DNA of 49,337 bases from assembly GCA_002746115.1 (NCBI GenBank), contig NVXL01000001.1, positions 77,109-126,445 on the forward strand, read 5' to 3'. This DNA is from Alteromonadaceae bacterium. Lineage in GTDB: Bacteria; Pseudomonadota; Gammaproteobacteria; Pseudomonadales; Cellvibrionaceae. Position numbers and translations under genes: made by a program. Numbering within the stretch: the stretch's first letter is position 1; the number at the start of each line of letters is the position of its first letter. Below are positions 40,370-49,337 of this stretch, piece by piece. Under the pieces are notes generated by a model that was not told the origin of the DNA, searched no databases, and worked only from the letters and a program-made list of their open reading frames with translations.

Positions 40370-43057
40370 TTAACGTGTTGGTTCGACGACGATGATAAGT
40401 CTGATCGCCGATAGTTGCAGGTAGGTTTTTTCAGCTAAAGCTTGGTCAACATCGATAAGCGTTTGCTTGAGCTCGTTAATTTCCGATTGGTCGATAATGT
40501 TCTCATCTTCAGCTATTTTCCCGCTTTGATTAGCTAAGCGTTCGAGGCGTGAGATTTCATTTTGGTAAAAACTCACAGAAGCGCTCCGGGCGCTTGCGAC
40601 GGTCTCCTGCAGCTGTTTGTCGGCAAACACTTCAGCTTTTTTAAACCATTCGGGGATTTCTTCTTTCTTTGATTTAATGATTTGCTGGGCGATGTGTTTC
40701 TTGACCTTAGTGAGCGACTGCTCAAGTGCCTTGTCATCCAGTGTGGCCGAGAGATCGGTATTGCCAACGTCTAGTATTAGTGTGCGCACGGAGTGGTTGG
40801 GCAAAAACGGGCGACATAACGTGCTGTGCTCTGACTGCGTTAATACGTCATAGCACACTTCTAGTAGGCAATGCCCCGCGGGCAGTTGTCGGCTGGGCAA
40901 GGTGGCCAAAGAGGCGGAGCCTAATTCGGAATGTTGAAGTAGGTCGACAAGGCCTTCTATAAATGGTGCATCCCAAGTGATAAAGAGTAAGTCCTCTCGT
41001 TGGTTTGCTGTCTCTCGGCTAAATGTGACTTCGGCGCCTTCTGTTGGGATACCAGGCAACGCGGGAACAAGCATCTTATCAGAGGGGATAAGGCTATAGA
41101 TGTCTGTCAGTGTTTCTTCAAAATGAAACTGAAGTAATTCGCTAGCCATTTCGACGATGCGTTTTGGTGTGTCCTGCTCGAATTCGGCGATCTGCTCTGC
41201 GAGTAAATTTGCTTCAGGCTGGCGGCAGCTATTCATTTCGAGTAATGCGTCCCTCCCTTCACTGATTTGCGCTTGTAACTCGACGAGGTGTGCTCTGGCT
41301 TGCTCACAAACGCTTTGGGCTTGAGCCTCGTCTTGTCCTGCGAATGTTTTCCATTGCGGCCAATATTTCTCGTGTACGCTTCCTGCTGCTGGGTTTTGTT
41401 GGTCGATGCAGGTGAGCGTCTGATGAAACCAATTAAATTGGTTGTGGGTAGTCGAGCCTTCACCGCAAGGCACATGAATGTTAACGTCGCGCGTTTGGCC
41501 AACGCGATCTAAGCGCCCGATACGCTGCTCTAATAGATCTGGGTGATCCGGCAGATCCATGCAGACTAGGTGACAGCTGAATTGGAAATTTCGACCTTCA
41601 CTGCCGATCTCCGAGCAGATGAGTATTTGGCTGCCTTGATCAAGATCGGCAAAATATGCCGCCGCTCGGTCACGGTCGATCATGTTTTGTTCTTCGTGAA
41701 ATACGGCAGCATTAATTCCGTGACGTTTCCACAGGTGTTGCTCGCACTCAAAAACTTGTTCGATACTGTGGCATATCACCAGTACTTTTTCATTTTCGTG
41801 TTGCTTTAGCCAAAGACCAAGCCACTCGTATTTCTCTTCCCAGCTATCATCGGGAATGATATGTGCAATTGCTTTTCGGCTGGGGAATCCCTTAATGGCA
41901 GAGCGCACGTTGCGAAATACCACTCGGCCTACGCCGTGGCTATCAAGTAGTTGGTCGACTATTTTAGTGTCAGGGGCGTCAGTATGGATATCGTTTAGTT
42001 GGTAGCGGTCAATAATTTCTGCGCGGCTTTCCGGTAAACGTTTGATCAGGGAATTAAGCGCGATATAGCGTTCTTCCTGATTGAGGTATTGGTCAAGGTC
42101 GGTAAATTTACTCGGATCCAACAGCTGTAGTCGTGCGAAGTGACTCTCAACGCCGAGCTGCTCGGGTGTGGCACTGAGTAATATCATATGATCGCAATAG
42201 GTGGCGAGATCACTTAAGCATTGGAAGCTTTCTTCACTGGGGCGAATGTGATGAGCTTCGTCAACAATAGCGATATCAAAGCTCCCTTCAAGGTGTGTCT
42301 GAAGTGCCGAATTGTTCGCTGTGAGTGCGCTGTGCGGTACGATATGAATTTGACCGGAATCGAAATCATGCGCTTCATCTTTATAAAGTTCAGGCTTAAT
42401 CGCAAATCGGCGCACGAGTTCAACAAGCCATTGCACTTGAAGCGCATCAGGTACCGCGATAATGGCACGATGCACACGTTCTTGCTTAAGCAGTCGAGCT
42501 AAAATCATACAGGCTTCGATGGTTTTGCCGAGGCCAACTTCATCAGCCAATAGTACGCGAACATGTTTATGTTCACAGGCCGTCCGGGCGACGTAGAGCT
42601 GGTGTGCGATCAAGTTGGCGCGCACGCCGAGTAAGCCGTTGAGCCGTGATTGCCAGGTGCGGGCATTGGCCAGGCTAAGCTGGCGTTTAAAGAAAAACCA
42701 ATCAGGTTTGTCTAGCTGACCAGTGATTAAACGCATGTATGGTTGATTGAGGCTTATGTGTGCACTTAATGCGGTCTCGGGGACTAGTTCATTAATATCT
42801 GTATCGTAGATTAATAGTCCGTTTTGATTGTGAACAGCAATGACGGTTAATGTGCGTTCGTCGGCCAGTGTTATTTCGTCACCGCAACCATAATGGATGC
42901 GAGTGAGCGGGGCATGAAGGCTAGCGTAACGTCTTTCGCACTCGCCTTGCTGGAAGAAAATACAAACTGTACGGCCTTCCGTCTCGGAAACGATACCAAG
43001 GCCTAATTCAGGTTCAGAGTCGGCAACCCAGCGTTGCCCAGGAACAAATTCAGTCAT
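40370..43057 (-). CDS. rapA: RNA polymerase-associated ATPase RapA
   Basis: The 895-residue Swi2/Snf2-type protein has [13 protein letters not shown] (Walker A), DEAHHI (Walker B), [10 protein letters not shown], and in the second lobe [13 protein letters not shown] and [11 protein letters not shown] (motifs V and VI). The N-terminus [23 protein letters not shown] is the RapA Tudor-like domain. It recycles RNA polymerase after termination. It is somewhat shorter than the 968-residue E. coli protein. I use the ATG at 43057; an in-frame upstream ATG would add 16 residues that do not fit the family. Confidence 0.96.
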   Translation of the reverse strand: MTEFVPGQRWVADSEPELGLGIVSETEGRTVCIFFQQGECERRYASLHAPLTRIHYGCGDEITLADERTLTVIAVHNQNGLLIYDTDINELVPETALSAHISLNQPYMRLITGQLDKPDWFFFKRQLSLANARTWQSRLNGLLGVRANLIAHQLYVARTACEHKHVRVLLADEVGLGKTIEACMILARLLKQERVHRAIIAVPDALQVQWLVELVRRFAIKPELYKDEAHDFDSGQIHIVPHSALTANNSALQTHLEGSFDIAIVDEAHHIRPSEESFQCLSDLATYCDHMILLSATPEQLGVESHFARLQLLDPSKFTDLDQYLNQEERYIALNSLIKRLPESRAEIIDRYQLNDIHTDAPDTKIVDQLLDSHGVGRVVFRNVRSAIKGFPSRKAIAHIIPDDSWEEKYEWLGLWLKQHENEKVLVICHSIEQVFECEQHLWKRHGINAAVFHEEQNMIDRDRAAAYFADLDQGSQILICSEIGSEGRNFQFSCHLVCMDLPDHPDLLEQRIGRLDRVGQTRDVNIHVPCGEGSTTHNQFNWFHQTLTCIDQQNPAAGSVHEKYWPQWKTFAGQDEAQAQSVCEQARAHLVELQAQISEGRDALLEMNSCRQPEANLLAEQIAEFEQDTPKRIVEMASELLQFHFEETLTDIYSLIPSDKMLVPALPGIPTEGAEVTFSRETANQREDLLFITWDAPFIEGLVDLLQHSELGSASLATLPSRQLPAGHCLLEVCYDVLTQSEHSTLCRPFLPNHSVRTLILDVGNTDLSATLDDKALEQSLTKVKKHIAQQIIKSKKEEIPEWFKKAEVFADKQLQETVASARSASVSFYQNEISRLERLANQSGKIAEDENIIDQSEINELKQTLIDVDQALAEKTYLQLSAIRLIIVVEPTR

Positions 43058-43174
43058 ATTGCTAATGTGCCTATTACCACAAAAATCATTTACTAAGGAG
43101 GTCATTGTCGCGGCATTCTAAAGACTTAAATAGTCGAATGCTAGCGCGGATAAGTGAACATGGCTTGGTGGTTA

Positions 43175-43960
43175 CTAATTTTTGTTAAGTTTGAATATTT
43201 TCGAGCCAATGTTGCTGATGGCTCTTAGGATGCGGGATATTTTCCCAGGGTATTCGACTACAGTGACGGTGATGTTGTCTTTACCGCCGGCCGCTAGTGC
43301 TGCCTCGATAAGCTCCTTGGTTGCGACTTGAACCGAGCCCGCGTTGGTGAGTATCGTATTGATACTGGTGCTTGATATGGCGTCACTCAACCCGTCGCTA
43401 CAAAGTATAATCCAGTCGGATTTGCCCCAAGACCCGTCAACGGTATCGACAGTAACACTGTCGAGTTCAATTGAGCCTAAGCACTGAGTGATGATGTTCT
43501 TTTCTGGGTGTGTATCGAGCTCGTCTTCGCTAATTGCGCCCGATTGATACAGCATCTGCACGTATGAGTGGTCTGTCGTGAGTTGGTTGAGTGGTGTGTT
43601 GCTTTTGGGGGACCATTTGTAGGCGCGGCTGTCACCAACCCAGGCAATTTTAAAATGGTGGCCTTTCACTTGCAATGCCACTGCGGTGGATCCCATGCCT
43701 TGTCCGCCCTGACCACAAGCAGCAGCACTTAGAACGGCGCGATGACTGTTTTGGATGGCGTCTGCAAGAGGGTGGCCTTGATGCACCTCATCACGAATGG
43801 TTTGTCCTACAATGGCACTGGCCACTTCCCCCGCTGCGTGGCCGCCCATACCATCAGCCACAACCCAAAGACCAAGATTGGGGCAGCTCAAGTAATAATC
43901 TTCATTATTGCTGCGCTGCAAACCAACGTCAGTGGCAGCGCTGTATCGCGATAAGTGCAT
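43175..43960 (-). CDS. PP2C-type serine/threonine protein phosphatase
   Basis: The 261-residue protein has all PP2C metal motifs: RSNNEDYYL, VVADGMGGHAAGEVAS, WVGDSRAY, LCSDGLSD and GKDNITVTVVEYP. A basic, hydrophobic C-terminal tail follows. It removes phosphate from Ser/Thr residues. It lies first in the PP2C-rapA-pgm series and is divergent from the FHA-domain protein at 44238, from which it is separated by 277 AT-rich bases holding both promoters. No Ser/Thr kinase is in the window, and no type VI secretion genes are near, although PppA homologues often occur with them. Confidence 0.94.
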   Translation of the reverse strand: MHLSRYSAATDVGLQRSNNEDYYLSCPNLGLWVVADGMGGHAAGEVASAIVGQTIRDEVHQGHPLADAIQNSHRAVLSAAACGQGGQGMGSTAVALQVKGHHFKIAWVGDSRAYKWSPKSNTPLNQLTTDHSYVQMLYQSGAISEDELDTHPEKNIITQCLGSIELDSVTVDTVDGSWGKSDWIILCSDGLSDAISSTSINTILTNAGSVQVATKELIEAALAAGGKDNITVTVVEYPGKISRILRAISNIGSKIFKLNKN

Positions 43961-44237
43961 AATTTATGAGGGTGTCTTATTCCTGCATTGTACTAACATA
44001 GCCTAAACTAAAAAAATGAATAAGTCGTTATTTACCTAGAAATTTCACCGATCTTTATCAAATTCGTTAAGTTTTACCGGTGTAATGAGAAATTAAAGCT
44101 GAAAATAGCTATTCTTTGGATGCATAATAAGCAACACCATAATTGCGGCACTTTGAAGTTTGGCGCGTAATTACACCAGGTCAGAAGTGAACGTGTTAAG
44201 CGTTACTTTTCATGTAAAATAATGAGGGTGTGAGTTC

Positions 44238-45155
44238 ATGTTGCAGTTGCAAAATCGCAAATCGAGTAAAGGGCCTTTATGGCTGGTCGAGCCCAAATAC
44301 ACCATGGGTACAAATCCGGACTGCGATATCGTTCTGAGCGCATCGGAAGCGGCTAGTAGCGGAGTCTTTGCTGATTTGCTTATAAATATCGATCAGGTGT
44401 CAATAGTTAATCTTGGTGTTACTGGTATTGCCGTTAATGGCAAAGCGGTTACTAAACAAGCGGTGCTCAAGGCTGGGGATAGTCTTGAAGTGGGAGCCGT
44501 GAATTTTGAATTGATCGACCCGAAGAAGGCCAAACTTAGGCGGCAAGCTGAGCAAGGTCAAAAAAAACCGGATCCGACGAAATGGTCGCTCAAAGCGATG
44601 AACACAGCGCTTGCTGAAAAGCAATTCCCCATTAATGGTTCGGCCGTATTAGGGCGTTCCAAGGATTGTGATATCAGTTTGGGTGTGGTGCACCTGTCGC
44701 GTCATCATGCGCGCTTGACTGTTGAAAGTAATGGTTTGAAAGTTGAAGATATGGGTTCGTCAAACGGCACCTTTGTGAACGGTAAAAAAATTCAGAGCAG
44801 TGTGTTGTTGACCGGCGATGAATTAAGCTTTGATACCTTGCGCTTTCGAGTCATCGGGCCTGAGGTCGATGATGACCGCACGAATGTTCGTCCGGCTCAC
44901 GATGCCGAGATGACGACGGTACGCCAAGCCTTAAAAGTAGATAAGCCAGCACAATCAGCGTCAGCGGTTAAAAAGGCTAAGCCTAAACATACGAGTAAGT
45001 CGACAAGTGATGTCGAGTCGGCTAAGTCCGCTACTCATCATGAATATGCTGATGTCAAAGCAATCGACCCTAAGGCGGGTGGCTTTTCCAAAATAATTCT
45101 CATCGTTATCGTGCTCGCTATCGCGGCAGGTGCGGCTTGGTTTCTAACTAAATAG
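44238..45155 (+). CDS. FHA-domain protein with C-terminal membrane anchor
   Basis: The 305-residue protein has two FHA-like modules. The second (about residues 112-205) is canonical, with the phosphothreonine-binding residues in VLGRSKDCDI, LSRHHARL and EDMGSSNGTFVNG. The first (residues 1-95) keeps MGTNPDCDI and INGKAV-like turns but lacks the GR and SxxH signatures, so it may not bind phosphothreonine. A low-complexity Lys/Ser/Ala linker (residues 220-280) leads to one C-terminal membrane helix (about 285-303), so it looks tail-anchored facing the cytoplasm. The divergent PP2C gene suggests a common phosphosignalling circuit. Partners are unknown. Confidence 0.9.
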   Translation: MLQLQNRKSSKGPLWLVEPKYTMGTNPDCDIVLSASEAASSGVFADLLINIDQVSIVNLGVTGIAVNGKAVTKQAVLKAGDSLEVGAVNFELIDPKKAKLRRQAEQGQKKPDPTKWSLKAMNTALAEKQFPINGSAVLGRSKDCDISLGVVHLSRHHARLTVESNGLKVEDMGSSNGTFVNGKKIQSSVLLTGDELSFDTLRFRVIGPEVDDDRTNVRPAHDAEMTTVRQALKVDKPAQSASAVKKAKPKHTSKSTSDVESAKSATHHEYADVKAIDPKAGGFSKIILIVIVLAIAAGAAWFLTK

Positions 45156-45419
45156 AACTTCTTCGTTCAAGCGGGTGGGCATTCGACACCCCGATTCACT
45201 TTTTGGCGGGGCTTCTGTGGAATACCGCGCCATGTTTCAAATATTGATCAAAGTCTCTCAAGGTTTACCAAAGTATGCCGATGGTATTAGCTATTAGTTG
45301 GTACTTACTAAAGCGGTGGTCGAGATAAGCGCTTAAGCCGCTTGTTTTGGCTATTGGTAAACTCGGTTTGGAGCCAGTAAACGTGTGCTCTGAGCTAATT
45401 GTTATCGGGAGACTGCAGC

Positions 45420-46841
45420 ATGTCTATTCATCAGTTGGGCTTGCCATCGGCAAATCAGCAAACACACGGTTTAAATAATGGACTGTTAAAGCCAGAGGAA
45501 GAGCTTGCCGCCGAGGATAAGTTTGCACCGGGTAATCCGGCTGTCGATATGCGGAGTTATTCCTCCCGCGTGAGTATCAGTCATAGCGAAAGTAACTCAA
45601 CCGTGCATATCAGCGCGGCCGGTGAGCAGTTAAGCCTTACATCGTCGAATTCGAGAGTAAATGTGTCGCTGACGTCGAGTTATTTTAATAGCCGTATTGA
45701 AGCAGTCGCAGATTTAGAAGAGGTTCCAGGTGAGCCTGAACCTCTCCCTCAAACGAAAGCTGCCAGTAATATCCTTGGTTTTATTTCCCGTATTATGGAA
45801 ACGGAGGCTGGGTCGGGCACCAACCCTGAGGTGCTTGCTGCACGTCTAGCTGAGGGTTTTGCTGGATTTAAACAAGGCTTTGACGAAGCTTTTCAGCAGC
45901 TGAGTGATTCTGGTCTGTTGAGTGAGGAAGTGGAAGAGGCCGTTCGGGCGACTTATGATGCGGTTGTGCAGGGTGTAAATGATCTGGCTGAGCGTTATGG
46001 TATAGAGTCGCCAGTAGCGGACTTGCCGGAGGGCAGTGAGCAGCCTCCAGTTACCGAGACGCCTGTCTTTGTTGCTGCCAATGCCGATGTATCCCGTATA
46101 AACACCACTAAAGCCATACTTAATGCCGCTAACGATGCCGCGCCAAGTGATCTGTTTGCAGCCTTAGCCGGATCGCTTGAGGACTCGCCCGAGGCTCTCA
46201 AAGCCCTGTTAGGTGCATCAGAGCTTGATTATGACGCCTACGTTAGCCGAGATTTTAGCTTTAATCTGACCACTCGTGATGGTGATACCGTGACTATCCG
46301 TGCAGGCTCTGAGCGTCAGGCGAGTGCTCATGTTGGTGGTAGCGGCGTAAGTGTCAGCTCAGCTCAGCGAGATCAATTCTCTTTTAGTGTGGAGGGTGAG
46401 CTTGATGAGGATGAGTTACGTGCAATTAATGATTTGCTGAACCAAGTTGGTGATATTTCTAGCTCTTTTTTCGAAGGTAATATTTTCGAAGCTTTCGATA
46501 TGGCTTTGAACATTGGTTTTGATACTGAAGAGATTGCTCGCTTCTCTCTCGATTTAAGGCAAGAGGTGCAAACAAAAGTAGAAGAGACATACGGTGGCAT
46601 TGCTGGCAAGCCCGAGGATCAACAGGGCAAACCTGGGGCTGCCGGTGCGCTACCTAAATTGGCAAATTTTGTGAAGCAGTTGGATGATGCGCGAACAGGA
46701 GCTGAGGGGCTTGGTTCGGATGGTCGGTTGATTGCTGACCTTGTTGAATACATTTCAAAGCAAAGCTTTGCGGATGATGAGCGCCAGTCTCTACTCAAAC
46801 CCTTTATTGAAGACATATACGAGGCGTTAGATAAGTCCTAA
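45420..46841 (+). CDS. DUF5610 domain-containing protein
   Basis: The 473-residue product is predicted to be soluble, acidic and without a signal peptide. A helical segment, ILGFISRIMETEAGSG through AARLAEGFAGFKQGFDEAF to ERYGIE, matches DUF5610 in pattern (about residues 120-195). The N-terminus is rich in Ser, Asn and Gln, and a beta-rich stretch with many Ser and Val lies at about 285-320. It starts at an ATG with GGAG upstream. Its function is not known. The 264 bases between it and the FHA gene show no further gene. Confidence 0.75.
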   Translation: MSIHQLGLPSANQQTHGLNNGLLKPEEELAAEDKFAPGNPAVDMRSYSSRVSISHSESNSTVHISAAGEQLSLTSSNSRVNVSLTSSYFNSRIEAVADLEEVPGEPEPLPQTKAASNILGFISRIMETEAGSGTNPEVLAARLAEGFAGFKQGFDEAFQQLSDSGLLSEEVEEAVRATYDAVVQGVNDLAERYGIESPVADLPEGSEQPPVTETPVFVAANADVSRINTTKAILNAANDAAPSDLFAALAGSLEDSPEALKALLGASELDYDAYVSRDFSFNLTTRDGDTVTIRAGSERQASAHVGGSGVSVSSAQRDQFSFSVEGELDEDELRAINDLLNQVGDISSSFFEGNIFEAFDMALNIGFDTEEIARFSLDLRQEVQTKVEETYGGIAGKPEDQQGKPGAAGALPKLANFVKQLDDARTGAEGLGSDGRLIADLVEYISKQSFADDERQSLLKPFIEDIYEALDKS

Positions 46842-46971
46842 CTAGGCTTAACTTAATTAGGGTTGACTTATTTGGTCTGGCTACTAGCTCGATCGTATTC
46901 TGTTTCGTTTTCAGGCTCGCTTGCGCGCTGTTTATTGGTGATTTGCGGGTTCTGTTGTCAGTTAATTGCCT

Positions 46972-46977
46972 TATAAT
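46972..46977 (+). promoter_or_regulatory. Consensus -10 element before the glutaredoxin-like gene
   Basis: A perfect TATAAT hexamer 44 bases before the GTG start suggests a promoter. No strong -35 is found at 16-18 bases (TTCTG-like only). Confidence 0.35.
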
Positions 46978-47021
46978 GACGGCGCTGATATCTAGGCCGT
47001 TAACGTATGTAAGGTGAGCGC

Positions 47022-47300
47022 GTGAAACTAATTCTCTATTCTGCGCCAGATTGCCATTTGTGTGATTTGGCCAAGGCCGTTATCAATAACGTGGCGCAAT
47101 CTCAGATATTCTCCGATCAGGCCGCAGGGCAGGGTTTGATCATTGAGACTGTGAATGTCAGACAGAGTATCGACCTTAAACGCCGATATGGTATTCGTAT
47201 TCCGGTGGTGGCTCTGAGTCTTGATAGTGAGGCCGAGCTAGGCTGGCCTTTCGATGAAAAAAAGTTTGCGCAGTGGTATCTTGAAAGTAGCGGCGTTTAA
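47022..47300 (+). CDS. Glutaredoxin-like thiol protein (DUF836 type)
   Basis: The 92-residue protein begins KLILYSAPDCHLCDLAKAVI, a thioredoxin-fold strand followed by a CxxC active site (Cys-His-Leu-Cys), then a central beta strand with RIPVVALS, containing the cis-Pro. This matches the small glutaredoxin-like DUF836 family. It may reduce disulfides or receive electrons from glutathione. The start is GTG, with AGGTGAG ahead. It converges with the CheZ-like gene across a nine-base-pair hairpin (47292-47316). Confidence 0.88.
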   Translation: MKLILYSAPDCHLCDLAKAVINNVAQSQIFSDQAAGQGLIIETVNVRQSIDLKRRYGIRIPVVALSLDSEAELGWPFDEKKFAQWYLESSGV

Positions 47301-47316
47301 GTGTCAGTTAAACGCC
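47292..47316. terminator. Hairpin spanning the glutaredoxin-like stop codon
   Basis: GGCGTTTAA (47292-47300) and TTAAACGCC (47308-47316) form a perfect nine-base-pair stem with a seven-base loop between two convergent genes. The stem contains the stop codon. No U run follows, so strong intrinsic termination is uncertain. Confidence 0.4.
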
Positions 47317-47327
47317 AGTTGAGTTAA

Positions 47328-47915
47328 TCAGAATAGCTCTATCTCGTCACCGTCGCTGGCTTTATCTTTATCGGCGCTAAACTGATGGTTATAAATGTCG
47401 AGCGCCTCAGCAACCGAGCCGCCACGCATGATGTACTCAAACATAATGCGCTCCGCTTCCATCGTGTAACTGCCTTTAATTTCCTCCTGTACGCGTTTCC
47501 AGGCGTTTTGCTTTTCTATGTTTTTCTCGTCGTTTAATAGATTTGATACTTTCTCAAGGCTTCTAGCGACATGGTCAATACGCTGGCATACACGGTCGTA
47601 AAACTGAAAGGCCTCCACTGAGCTACCAATATTGGCTTGTAGTTCGGTAGCGGTGTGTGCAATGTCTTTCTTGAATGAGGCGAGTTGACTCACCTTGTGC
47701 AGGTCGTTGATCTGTTCGCTTACGCTAAAAGTATGGTTGGCTAGCTTAGTAAATGAACTCGTCAGAGTGTCAACTGACTGATTGGCTTCATGCATGGTGG
47801 TTTCTATTTGGCAAACAGCCAGATATAGCATGTTTATCGTTTCGGATATATGCGACCACTTGGGTGGGGCGTCGCTTGTTTCGGTGCAGATATTGTCGGC
47901 CTGTTGATTGGTCAT
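47328..47915 (-). CDS. CheZ-like helical protein of unknown function
   Basis: The 195-residue product is almost entirely helical, with heptad-rich segments from about residue 20 to 160 and no membrane segment. AFQFYDRVCQRIDHVARSLEK is similar in spacing to the QxxDxxxQ helix seen in CheZ and related chemotaxis helpers. It ends in acidic residues followed by DEIELF, a short tail of a kind found at the end of several chemotaxis-related proteins. It lies 69 bases downstream of slt on the same strand. No chemotaxis gene is near. The relation to CheZ is a pattern match, not a firm assignment. Confidence 0.6.
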   Translation of the reverse strand: MTNQQADNICTETSDAPPKWSHISETINMLYLAVCQIETTMHEANQSVDTLTSSFTKLANHTFSVSEQINDLHKVSQLASFKKDIAHTATELQANIGSSVEAFQFYDRVCQRIDHVARSLEKVSNLLNDEKNIEKQNAWKRVQEEIKGSYTMEAERIMFEYIMRGGSVAEALDIYNHQFSADKDKASDGDEIELF

Positions 47916-47984
47916 GCGTGTTCCTAAGTTAAAATCGCAAGTCTTTGGCTTTGTTTAAACGCGTAAGTATTTCTAACTATAGAT

Positions 47985-49337
47985 TTAGCGAACGCCACTT
48001 GCTTCTTTTTCTGTAATAAAAACACTGGTCTTTCCCATTCTGTAGGCGTAAATGACCGAGTAAGACAGTACATTTTGCACGTAGCCCCTTGTTTCCTTGA
48101 ACGGTATTGTCTCAATCCATATGTCAAAAGGCAGTCTTGCTTCATTGCGTTTAATCCAGCGATTAACTCTATGAGGGCCTGCATTGTAAGCCGCAGTCGC
48201 GAATATGCGATTGCCGTTGAATCTGCCCAGCAGCTCGTTTAGGTAGCGACTTCCTAAGGCGATGTTATGCTCAGGGTTGAGTAGGTCGTAATTTGGGAAT
48301 GGCGTATCACTCTTGCGAGCGGTCTGTTTGGCCGTAGACGGCATTAACTGCATTAACCCCATTGCACCTGCGGATGACTTTGCCGTTGAAACGAAGGCGC
48401 TCTCCTGGCGGGCTATCGCATAAATCAGCGTTGGCTCCAAAGCTGTTGTGGACGCGGCTCGATTCACTTCCTCCTCAAAGGCTAAGGGAAAACGAATGTC
48501 GAGATAATCCCAGTGATTGCCCGAGATCATCGCTTGAATGCCTTTGTTATACCAACCCCATTCTCTGGCAAGTAAACCCACGGCGATAAGCTCCCGAGCG
48601 TTCATTGCCTTAGTCGCGAACATCCATTCAGCTTGTGCCTCCTCTTGGTTGCCTCTTAGCCATAGCTCCTTTGCCCGCTTAATTGCCGGCATGCTAGATA
48701 CGATAAATGCCGTGCTAGGCTGTACGTTGGCTAATTTGTGCTCCAATGCATAATTTGATCCAATAATATCTGAGGCTAAAAAACCGTAGAAACTACGGTT
48801 TTTAGCGAGCTTTTGGTATATTTCGTGGCTGCTGGTCTCGGCATCGTTGATGTTTAAACTCTCTTGCATGCGGGCTTGCCAGTATTGCCAGCGGTCACTG
48901 TTGCGCTCTTTTTCTTCAAGCATTTGGAGCCACTGGCTTACTTTCGTGTACTGTTGCTTGCGCAAAGCCTCTCGTATGAGTCGTTCAAGTACATCTTTTT
49001 GCCGTAACGTGGGAGAGTTTTTCACCAGTGCTTCGGCTTCATCTAAGTAGCCTTTGGAGGCGAGTTTCTTAACAATGTAAAGTTTGCTGTCACTGGCGAT
49101 TGGTTCGGCAAATAAACGCTGTGCTTCGTAAAACTCCCAGTGATACAGTGCAGATTTTGGGTGTGTGCGAGCCAAGCGTTTGATGCCGTGAGAGATGATT
49201 TGCTGCATACGTCTGTCGTTACGAGCAAAGTTGACGTGTTTCTTAATGTAATTAGGGTAGGAGTCCACCTTGAAAAATAGCGCAGCATCTTCTTTGTGTT
49301 GCCCGTCCATCAGTCGAGATATGTATCTCGCAAGGCC
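47985..49337 (-). CDS. slt: Soluble lytic murein transglycosylase, C-terminal part
   Basis: The frame is open through the right edge, so the N-terminus lies outside the window. The visible 450 residues include the superhelical U- and L-domain type repeats and the C-terminal lysozyme-like domain: ARQESAFVSTAKSSAGAMG with the catalytic Glu, LMQLMPSTAKQTAR, NIALGSRYLNELL, ATAAYNAGPHRVNRW and ETRGYVQNVLSYSVIYAYR. It cleaves peptidoglycan to 1,6-anhydro-muropeptides in the periplasm. A Slt of this type is normally about 640 residues, so about 200 are missing. Confidence 0.94.
   Translation of the reverse strand, partial: GLARYISRLMDGQHKEDAALFFKVDSYPNYIKKHVNFARNDRRMQQIISHGIKRLARTHPKSALYHWEFYEAQRLFAEPIASDSKLYIVKKLASKGYLDEAEALVKNSPTLRQKDVLERLIREALRKQQYTKVSQWLQMLEEKERNSDRWQYWQARMQESLNINDAETSSHEIYQKLAKNRSFYGFLASDIIGSNYALEHKLANVQPSTAFIVSSMPAIKRAKELWLRGNQEEAQAEWMFATKAMNARELIAVGLLAREWGWYNKGIQAMISGNHWDYLDIRFPLAFEEEVNRAASTTALEPTLIYAIARQESAFVSTAKSSAGAMGLMQLMPSTAKQTARKSDTPFPNYDLLNPEHNIALGSRYLNELLGRFNGNRIFATAAYNAGPHRVNRWIKRNEARLPFDIWIETIPFKETRGYVQNVLSYSVIYAYRMGKTSVFITEKEASGVR

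Overview
The window comes from a Gram-negative gammaproteobacterium with a moderate GC content. The block thrS-infC-rpmI-rplT-pheS-pheT-ihfA-merR-tRNA-Pro is the standard gammaproteobacterial order. A monomeric NADP-dependent isocitrate dehydrogenase, RapA, a DUF5610 protein and a Wza-like SLBB exporter point to a free-living, probably marine, Cellvibrionales- or Alteromonadales-like bacterium. That placement is inference; no rRNA is present.

Positions 1-19949 form a Wzx/Wzy-type surface polysaccharide cluster, all on the + strand. In order: the end of a LIC12162-like transferase, a Wzx flippase, an FkbM methyltransferase, a module for making and activating an unusual acidic sugar (2-hydroxyacid dehydrogenase, HAD phosphatase, HpcH/HpaI aldolase, two different KdsB-type cytidylyltransferases, and a transferase with HP and S motifs), GDP-mannose 4,6-dehydratase, a small cupin, a GDP-perosamine-type aminotransferase, three GT-B and one GT-A glycosyltransferases, a heparinase II/III-like lyase broken by a one-base frameshift, a Wzy polymerase and a nucleotide-sugar epimerase. 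The repeat unit probably carries a 4-amino-4,6-dideoxymannose-type sugar and a CMP-activated ulosonic acid.

Positions 20017-26132 hold the export and regulation edge: a receiver-TPR protein and a 935-residue multi-SLBB export protein on the - strand, then a UDP-glucuronate 4-epimerase on the + strand. No initiating sugar-phosphate transferase and no Wzz/Wzc is visible, so these must lie outside the window.

Positions 26205-38611 are mostly housekeeping: isocitrate dehydrogenase, tRNA-Asn and tRNA-Val on the - strand, then the translation block on the + strand. An ugd gene (UDP-glucose 6-dehydrogenase) sits between pheS and pheT. Ugd would feed UDP-glucuronate to the epimerase 8 kb away, and pgm (38712-40355) supplies glucose 1-phosphate upstream of it.

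Positions 38712-49337 hold pgm, rapA and a PP2C phosphatase on the - strand, a divergent FHA-domain membrane protein, a DUF5610 protein, a glutaredoxin-like protein, a CheZ-like helical protein, and the C-terminal part of the lytic transglycosylase Slt running off the right edge.

The best candidate for an undescribed system is the aldolase/double-cytidylyltransferase/transferase module at 3458-8902. The broken lyase and the ugd insertion in pheS-pheT are next.
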